Below are positions 58,625 to 64,000 of a stretch of 64,000 nucleotides of DNA, in pieces (the first letter of the stretch is position 1; the number at the start of each line of letters is the position of its first letter). This stretch comes from Chloroflexota bacterium. GTDB taxonomy: Bacteria; Chloroflexota; Dehalococcoidia; JACPQD01. The DNA lies in the NCBI GenBank assembly GCA_016190665.1, contig JACPQD010000104.1, forward strand, positions 124,001-188,000. The letters are read 5' to 3'. The notes under the pieces were generated by a model. The model saw only the letters and a program-made list of their open reading frames with translations. It was not told the origin of the DNA and ran no database searches. A program made the translations under genes and the position numbers.

Positions 58625-58700
58625 AGCTTTCAGCCTTCAGCAATCAGCGGTCAGCAAGCCATCAGTTTGCTAAAGTCTGATGGCTGAGCGCTGGAAGCTC
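58625..58700. repeat. TCAGC-rich intergenic repeat
   Basis: Units such as AAGCTTTCAGCCTTCAGC and GTCAGCAAGCCATCAG with partly complementary TCTGATGGCTGAGCGCTGG can form a long imperfect stem. It is related to the stretches at 49146 and 52997. Confidence 0.6.
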
Positions 58701-58774
58701 TATCCGCCTTTCTTCTGCGTTTCATGGCCAGGTTAGGGAGATTGCCGCAAGGAAGCGAGACCAGGAGGTTGGAC

Positions 58775-60427
58775 ATGACTTTCCGAGGCAATGCCGGGGA
58801 GGGCATCCTCGAGGTGCTGGGCCCGGTAGCCTTAGTAGGCAGCAAGGCCATCCGTCCGGCGTCCCGCCTTGGAGTTCTCAGTGGCTGCAAGATTGGCCTC
58901 TACTGGAACACAAAGCCGGGGGGAGATCTCGGTCTGGAAGAGGTCGCAAGACTGCTGGAGGAGAGATTCCAGGACCTGAAGTTTGAGAGATTCTCCTGCG
59001 GCCATCCCCATGGCAAGGAGATTCTGGAGAAGGTGGCGAAGAGCGGCTGCGACGCTATAATTGGCGCTACTGCCGACTGAGGGGCCTGCACGTCGTGGCT
59101 TGCCCACGACATGGTGGAGTTCGAGAAGAACGGAATGCCCACAGTGACCATGACGTCCGACGGGTTCGAGACCGATGCCCGAGCTACCGCCAGGGGCCTC
59201 GGCCTGAAACAGATTGCCCTGGCGATGCTCTCATCGCCGCTGACCAACCTTTCACCGCAAGACACACGAAGGGAAGCCGCCAACAGCTTCAGCAGCATCG
59301 TCGAAGGCTTGACGCGGGAGCTCAAGCCTACGCTGGCTGAAGACAAGCCTGCTCTGGAGACCTTACGCTTCGCCGGGGCCGACCGCTATGAGGCCGTCGA
59401 GGAGATGAATCGATTCTTCCTCAGGAACGGCTGGGGAGACGGCTTTCCCCTGGTCCCTCCCACTCTTGAGAAGGTCGAGAGAATGCTGGCGGGTACGACG
59501 CGTTCTCCGAAGGGCATCGTGGCCGCTCTGGAACCGGGGATGGGAGAGGCCACCGTAGAGAAGATCGCCATCAATGCTGTTATGGCCGGATGTTTGCCGG
59601 AGCACATGCCGGTGATTGTCGCTGCGGTGGAAGCCATGTCAGACTTCAGGTTCAACATGAGGAGCGTAGCTTGCTCCACATGTCCCCATGCCCCGATTCT
59701 CATCATAAACGGTCCCATCGCCAAAGAGCTGAACATCAATTCCGGCAAGGGGGCGCTTGGCCCCGGAGCCCAGTCCTTCGCCAACACGGTGATTGGCAGG
59801 GCCATCAGGCTCATCATAATGAATATCGGACTTGCCTATGTGGGCGAGTTAGACATGGATACCATCGGCTCTCCCAACAAGTACAGCATGTGTCTTGCCG
59901 AGAATGAAGCGAAGAACCCCTGGGAGCCTTATCATGTGGAGAGAGGCTTTGACAAGGACACGAGCACCGTTACCGTCTTCGGTGTGGAGTCGCAGATTGA
60001 AGTGACGGACTTGAGGAGCTACACGCCGGAGCATGTCCTCCAGTCATACGCTGGCACGGCCAACGGCGCTGGCGCCTGCTCGGTGAGCGCCTGGCTGCAG
60101 GGCAACCGCATCTGGCAGAATTTCTTGCTCATCTGCCCTGAGCACGCCAAGATCATCGCTGATCACGGATGGTCAAAACGAGACGCCAAGGAGTTTCTCT
60201 ACCACAACGCTCGCATCGAGTGGCGCTATCTCAAGTATGGGAACGCCCTTGACCCGGCGCGCATAGTCCCTTCATGGAGGTGGCTTCTCAATGCGCCCGA
60301 AGACACGCTGGTTCCTGTCTCGGGTGGCCCGGAATGGTTCCATATCGCAGTGGTGGGGGGACCGGTGGGGAAGTCCGCTTACCTGACTGGCGTTGGCGAG
60401 CCGGTAACGGTGGAGATCAAGAAGTAG
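58775..60427 (+). CDS. UGSC-type selenoprotein G fused to module B, TGA = Sec
   Basis: The frame from ATG 58775, behind AGGAGG, to the TAG at 60427 has one TGA at 59078-59080 (codon 102), giving 550 residues with Sec. Motif: CDAIIGATAD-U-GACTSWLAHD, then EFEKNGMPT. Module B carries WGDGFPLVPPT, NAVMAGCLPEHMP, IINGPIAKELNINSG and CLAENEAKNPWEPYHVERGF. It resembles UGSC-E most. It is followed by SBP15 after 74 nt. Confidence 0.87.
59092..59110 (+). promoter_or_regulatory. SECIS-like hairpin of UGSC-G
   Basis: Seven pairs GTCGTGG/CCACGAC enclose loop CTTGC, beginning 12 nt after the TGA; this is the UGSC-E stem extended by one pair. Confidence 0.7.
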
Positions 60428-60501
60428 GGGGCCGGGGGTCTGGGGCTGGGGACTGGTTTTTTCACGTCCAACGGAACTGGGCATCAAAGGAGGATCTTGC
60501 G

Positions 60502-62211
60502 ATGTCAAGGCAGAAGTGGGTCATCATCGTCAGTGTCTTCACTATCCTGGGACTCTTGCTGGCAAATTGCGCTCCGGCGGCTGTAGCCCCCGACATCGAA
60601 TCGAAATCTCCGCTGCGCGCCGCAAGCCCCGTCCCAACCGTTGCAGGTCCCGTGGCTTCCGTGCCCAAACCTGCAGAGCCGACGCCCTCTACAAAGTCTG
60701 CAACTTCGGAGAGTCCGCGATACGGAGGTGTCCTTGCCAGGCTGACAGACCGCGACTCGGCTACCTTTGACCTGCAGCGGGAGCAAGGCGGCGACGCCGC
60801 CACAACCCTCTTCAACGTTTATCAGGGCCTGGTGCGGTTCCACCCCGTTGATCACAAGAGGATAATGCCCGAGCTGGCCGAAAAATGGGAGACGAGTCCG
60901 GACGGTAGAGTCTACACCTTTAAGTTCCACAAAGACATCAAGTGGCACGACGGCAAGCCCTTCAGCATGGACGACGTCGCATACAGCCTGGATAGGATGC
61001 ACGACCCCAAGAAGTACAAGACGATCTCCCCTCGTGGGCAGGCCATGCTCGAAGCTATGGAGAGCGCCGAGGTGGCCGGCAAGGATATGGTCAAGGTGAC
61101 CACTAAGTACCCCAGTGCCTCCTTTCTGGTTAACCTGGCCACAGGTTGGGTCCCGATAGAGCCAAAGCATATCATTCTGGAAAAAGGCGACATGAGGAGA
61201 GACCTCGTCGGTACTGGCCCCTTCAAACTGAAGGAGTTCAACCCCAACGTGAGCATGCAACTGGTGAAAAACCCTGCTTATTACGTAAAAGGGGTCCCCT
61301 ACCTCGACGGACTGGTGTTTTACACTATCAAGGACGCGGCCACCCGCTTTGCGGCCCTGCGCACCGGCAGGGCCAAGATAACGGCCTCGGGCTCCAAAGC
61401 GTTGAGTCCAACGGAAGTGGCGGTCATCCAGAAGGAGATGCCAGACGTAATAGCGGTCTACGAACACGATGCCCAAGCCCGCTGGCTTTTCACTATCAAT
61501 GTGCGCCGTAAGCCATGGGATGACGCGAGGGTCAGAAGGGCAGTAGACCTCGCCCTCGACAGACAAGCGTTCATCAGGATAAACGGAAAGGGCTTCGTGG
61601 GTTCCATGTTCGTCGCTCCCTGGGGCATGAAACGCGAAGAGGTGGAGAAGTTGCCCGGCTATCGCCAGCCGAAGGATCAGGACATTGTCGAAGCAAAGAG
61701 ACTACTGGCCGAAGCCGGTTTCCCGCAAGGCTTCAAGACAACGTTGTTAGTCCGCGCCGAAGCTGCCAGCGAGCGCCAGGCGTTGGTGGCCAAGGACCAG
61801 TTGGCGAAGATTGGCATCGACGCTGAACTCATCATAGCGGAGCGAGTCACGGTCGATGACCGAATCCAGCGACGCGCCTTTGACCTGCTTAACATCAACT
61901 GGGCGGACATGACCGGGGACCCTGACGAGGCTCTCTTCAATTACTACGCTACCGGCGCGGCCAGGAACTATGGTGATTTCAGTGACAGGGAAGTGGATGA
62001 GCTGATCAACAAGCAGGCCCGTACCCTGGTGGTCAAGGACAGGGAGGCCATACTCGCGGAGATCGAACGCAAGATCACCAATCTGGCCCCAATGCCCATA
62101 ATGTTTTGGGATATCTATCAGACAGGCGCTTGGAAAGAGGTCAAGAACTTCAGTCCTGGACGCGGGAGCCACCCGTGGAGCAAGCTGGATTACGCCTGGC
62201 TGGCCAGGTGA
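60502..62211 (+). CDS. Family-5 solute-binding lipoprotein, SBP15
   Basis: This 569-residue receptor has lipobox LLANC (Cys23), a linker with several PVP/KPAEPTPS segments, and a domain starting ESPRYGGVLARL. It ends YAWLAR. It belongs with SBP4 on the other strand: both share FDLQ, LFNVYQGLVR, WHDGKPF and a C-terminal HPW-KLD/HPWGKFD segment. ATG 60502 is set by AAAGGAGG upstream; the frame is open back to 60274 over the UGSC-G end. The aldolase gene follows by 73 nt. Confidence 0.92.
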   Translation: MSRQKWVIIVSVFTILGLLLANCAPAAVAPDIESKSPLRAASPVPTVAGPVASVPKPAEPTPSTKSATSESPRYGGVLARLTDRDSATFDLQREQGGDAATTLFNVYQGLVRFHPVDHKRIMPELAEKWETSPDGRVYTFKFHKDIKWHDGKPFSMDDVAYSLDRMHDPKKYKTISPRGQAMLEAMESAEVAGKDMVKVTTKYPSASFLVNLATGWVPIEPKHIILEKGDMRRDLVGTGPFKLKEFNPNVSMQLVKNPAYYVKGVPYLDGLVFYTIKDAATRFAALRTGRAKITASGSKALSPTEVAVIQKEMPDVIAVYEHDAQARWLFTINVRRKPWDDARVRRAVDLALDRQAFIRINGKGFVGSMFVAPWGMKREEVEKLPGYRQPKDQDIVEAKRLLAEAGFPQGFKTTLLVRAEAASERQALVAKDQLAKIGIDAELIIAERVTVDDRIQRRAFDLLNINWADMTGDPDEALFNYYATGAARNYGDFSDREVDELINKQARTLVVKDREAILAEIERKITNLAPMPIMFWDIYQTGAWKEVKNFSPGRGSHPWSKLDYAWLAR

Positions 62212-62284
62212 ACTGTGCTGGAGTTGGCGGACGCTGCTGTTGGATGTTCGCCTTCTTTGAGAAATAAGAAAGGAGTCATGCATT

Positions 62285-63097
62285 ATGGCAAACAGACTGA
62301 AGAAGGCCCTTGAGGAGAAGCAAGTCTTGCTGGGAATGCAGGCCTTCTCCGGGAGCCCCTCTTTTGTGGAGGTCATGGGCCTGGCTGGTTTCGACTGGGT
62401 CTCGATCGATATGGAGCATAGCCCGGCAACCTTCGAGACGGTTCTACAGATGACTCGGACTGCCGACGCCGCCGGCATAATCCCTCTGGTCCGTGTGGCC
62501 CAGAACGATCCCCGCGAAATACTCCACGCCCTTGACGCTGGAGGGGCAGGGATTATCGTACCCCATGTGAACAGCGCGGAAGAGCTCCGCCGGGCCCTGG
62601 CCGCTTGCCGTTATCCGCCGGATGGGGTCAGAGGCACCTGCATGATGGTCCGTGGCGCGCGATACGGCTTTGAGGAATGGGGCGCCTTCTACCGGAAATT
62701 GAACGAGGATGTGGTTGTCGTGCCGTTGATAGAGGAGCGCGAAGGAGTGGAGGATTTCGACGCCATGCTCGAAGTGGAGGGAGTCGATGTCTACTGGCTC
62801 GCGGTAGCGGATCTCGGACAGTCCTATGGTTTCCCGGGGGCCACCTTCGAGCATCCGGGTATGCGGGCCATAGCCACCGATTTGGTCGCGAAGGCCAAAC
62901 GGGCGGGCAAGGCGATGATGATTCCGGTATCCCCTAGACTGGACCGAGAATACTGCGAGTACCTGGTAGGGTTAGGTTTTCGCCTCCTCAGTTTCGGCAG
63001 TGACATGAGTGTCTTCGCAAAGGCCTGTAAGCAAGCGGCAAGTTATGCGCGTGACATACGAGAGAGTCTGCTGAAGCAGCAGCCCACTGGGCGTTAG
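62285..63097 (+). CDS. HpcH/HpaI family aldolase/citrate lyase
   Basis: The 270-residue protein is a metal-dependent class II aldolase of the HpcH/HpaI family, which cleaves 4-hydroxy-2-oxo acids to pyruvate plus an aldehyde in the cytoplasm. Typical features: GFDWVSIDMEHSP near residue 35, PLVRVAQNDP, the GAGGIIVPHV-type strand (here GAGIIVPHVNSAEE), and GVRG then a G-rich segment (VRGARYG). IEEREGVED contains the metal-binding Glu region. Substrate unknown. AAAGGAG lies upstream of ATG 62285. It lies between SBP15 and a PPC-domain gene, fitting a carbon-acid catabolic role. Confidence 0.9.
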   Translation: MANRLKKALEEKQVLLGMQAFSGSPSFVEVMGLAGFDWVSIDMEHSPATFETVLQMTRTADAAGIIPLVRVAQNDPREILHALDAGGAGIIVPHVNSAEELRRALAACRYPPDGVRGTCMMVRGARYGFEEWGAFYRKLNEDVVVVPLIEEREGVEDFDAMLEVEGVDVYWLAVADLGQSYGFPGATFEHPGMRAIATDLVAKAKRAGKAMMIPVSPRLDREYCEYLVGLGFRLLSFGSDMSVFAKACKQAASYARDIRESLLKQQPTGR

Positions 63098-63118
63098 ACG
63101 ATTCAAAAAGGAGGCGCA

Positions 63119-63649
63119 ATGGCGTATCACTTGGGCGGCAAGATGGGTGAAATCGTTCTCGCCCGGTTTGAGCCCGGCGAGGACCTCTTGTTAGGGCTAC
63201 GATCGGTGATCAAAGAGCGCGGAATCAGGACAGGGGTGATTCTCGACTGCACCGGCAGCCTGGTACGCGCCCGCCTTCAGAAGTTCCTGAAGACCGGCGC
63301 CATCGACAGGACGCCGGTGGGCATCGTGGAGATTGAAGGTCCTCTGGAAGCGAGCGGTCACGGACTCATCGGCCAGACGCGCGGCGCTGGCGGCCTGGGT
63401 GAGTATGTTGATGGAGAACCGTACATCCATGCCCACATCACGGTCACCTCTTCGGAGGGCACTTTCTGCGGCCATCTCATGCCAGGAACCATAGTCCGCT
63501 CTAACCGGGAAATATCACACTTCACCGTGGTGCTGGCGTCCTTCGACGGAGTAGTGCTGACCAGGGTGGGCGATCCGAGCGCGACCGTCAGGGACGAGAA
63601 AGGCCAGGTTATCTCTGGCGGCGGCTATCACGAGCTCACCCCGGCTTAG
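63119..63649 (+). CDS. PPC/DUF296-domain protein
   Basis: The 176-residue protein has the PPC (DUF296/PCC) fold known from plant AT-hook proteins and bacterial stand-alone forms. Visible family blocks: ARFEPGEDLLLGL, ILDCTGSL, EIEGPLEASGHG, and the HAHITVTSSEGTFCGHLMPG stretch with conserved His residues. The three His in YIHAHI/GHLMPG might bind metal, as in some bacterial PPC structures (recalled). No DNA-binding hook is present. The start lies behind AAAGGAGG, 21 nt after the aldolase stop, so both are in one unit. Function unknown. Confidence 0.85.
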   Translation: MAYHLGGKMGEIVLARFEPGEDLLLGLRSVIKERGIRTGVILDCTGSLVRARLQKFLKTGAIDRTPVGIVEIEGPLEASGHGLIGQTRGAGGLGEYVDGEPYIHAHITVTSSEGTFCGHLMPGTIVRSNREISHFTVVLASFDGVVLTRVGDPSATVRDEKGQVISGGGYHELTPA

Positions 63650-63680
63650 GCAGTCCCAGCGAGATCAGGAGGGAGTCCTT

Positions 63681-64000
63681 GTGGGTACGACAAAGTGGAT
63701 CAGCATCGTGGGTTACCTGAGCTCGTTGGGCATTGTACTGGCGAGTTGCGCTCCGGCAACCACGCCGGTTGTGACCGTGGCTCCAAAGCCTGGCCCGCCA
63801 TCGCCTCAAGCAGAGGCGCCGAAGCCAGCCACAACACCTGCAGCTAAGCCGGCTGGCGAGCAACCCAAGTACGGAGGCACTCTGAACGTAGGCTTCACCA
63901 GCGATCCGGCTAGCCTGGACGTCCAGCAAGAGACCAACTACCGTACCTACCTCAGTATGGAACCGGCCTACAGCGGCCTGCTCCAGTATGACCCGCTGGA
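63681..64000 (+). CDS. Family-5 solute-binding lipoprotein, SBP16, cut by window end
   Basis: The first 106 codons are present. GTG 63681 follows AGGAGGGA; the signal peptide MGTTKWISIVGYLSS has lipobox VLASC (Cys23). A linker with APKPGP and KPATTPAAKP leads to EQPKYGGTLNVGF, and the domain then runs off the window. The leader resembles the MRTTKW of SBP12 and SBP14. Its body type cannot be decided from the part visible. Confidence 0.88.
   Translation, partial: MGTTKWISIVGYLSSLGIVLASCAPATTPVVTVAPKPGPPSPQAEAPKPATTPAAKPAGEQPKYGGTLNVGFTSDPASLDVQQETNYRTYLSMEPAYSGLLQYDPL

Noticed and set aside
21590-59080. Reading the seven UGSC TGA codons as ordinary stops, giving short upstream genes and separate downstream genes
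   Set aside because: All seven keep frame, motif and downstream conservation across the TGA, and the downstream parts lack their own ribosome sites and good starts.
21290-64000. UGA read as Trp throughout the genome
   Set aside because: TGG is used normally for Trp and several genes here end in TGA (for example 42153 and 62211), so the standard code with Sec recoding fits better.
1-64000. CRISPR arrays, tRNA or rRNA genes, integrase or transposase genes
   Set aside because: No regularly spaced direct repeats, cloverleaf sequences, rRNA blocks or recombinase motifs were found on reading both strands.

Overview
The window looks like a chromosomal segment of an uncultured Chloroflexota bacterium, probably Dehalococcoidia or SAR202-like. 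This rests on the mix of lipoproteins with A/P/T-rich linkers, a tungsten-type aldehyde:ferredoxin oxidoreductase, an Fe-S old-yellow-enzyme and no visible oxygenase. The assignment is inference: there is no rRNA or other marker here. GC content is moderately high and starts are ATG, GTG or TTG behind strong GGAGG-type ribosome sites.

Layout. Positions 1-6.2 kb (minus strand) hold housekeeping-type genes: a TIGR04076-like protein, a dUTPase/dCTP-deaminase relative, a membrane gluzincin, a Cys-rich protein, a LeuB-like protein with altered catalytic residues and a TPR-SLT lytic transglycosylase. Positions 6.3-20.9 kb (minus) alternate family-5 (DppA/OppA-type) solute-binding lipoproteins with enzymes: M29-like metalloenzyme, OYE-type reductase and AOR. 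A divergent promoter region at 20.85-21.29 kb switches transcription to the plus strand. From 21.3 kb to the end, more binding proteins alternate with enzymes (MmgE/PrpD, FAD oxidoreductase, ThDP enzyme, LUD protein, two D-2-hydroxyacid dehydrogenases, zinc-type dehydrogenase, HpcH/HpaI aldolase, PPC-domain protein) and with seven genes of one unusual family.

That family is the main finding. Seven reading frames are each interrupted by one in-frame TGA at codon 98-106. The TGA is always followed by Gly-x-Cys-Thr (U-G-x-C-T), and each frame then continues into a conserved protein. A small stem-loop begins 12-18 nt after every TGA, as expected for bacterial selenocysteine insertion. They are best read as selenoproteins of the UGSC type. 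In five loci the Sec domain is fused to a second domain of about 350 residues (called module B here) with an invariant AGC-x-PE cysteine motif. In two loci module B is the next separate gene. A short relic of an eighth copy lies at 51.04 kb.

The window carries 16 solute-binding protein genes and not one ABC permease or ATPase. The picture, by inference, is a modular array in which many extracellular receptors with different ligands feed shared transporters encoded elsewhere, each receptor sitting beside a catabolic or redox enzyme, with Sec-dependent UGSC/module B proteins as the recurring redox partner. Two genes appear disrupted: one binding protein by a one-base frameshift and the ThDP enzyme by a TGA at a position where I expect Trp/Tyr.
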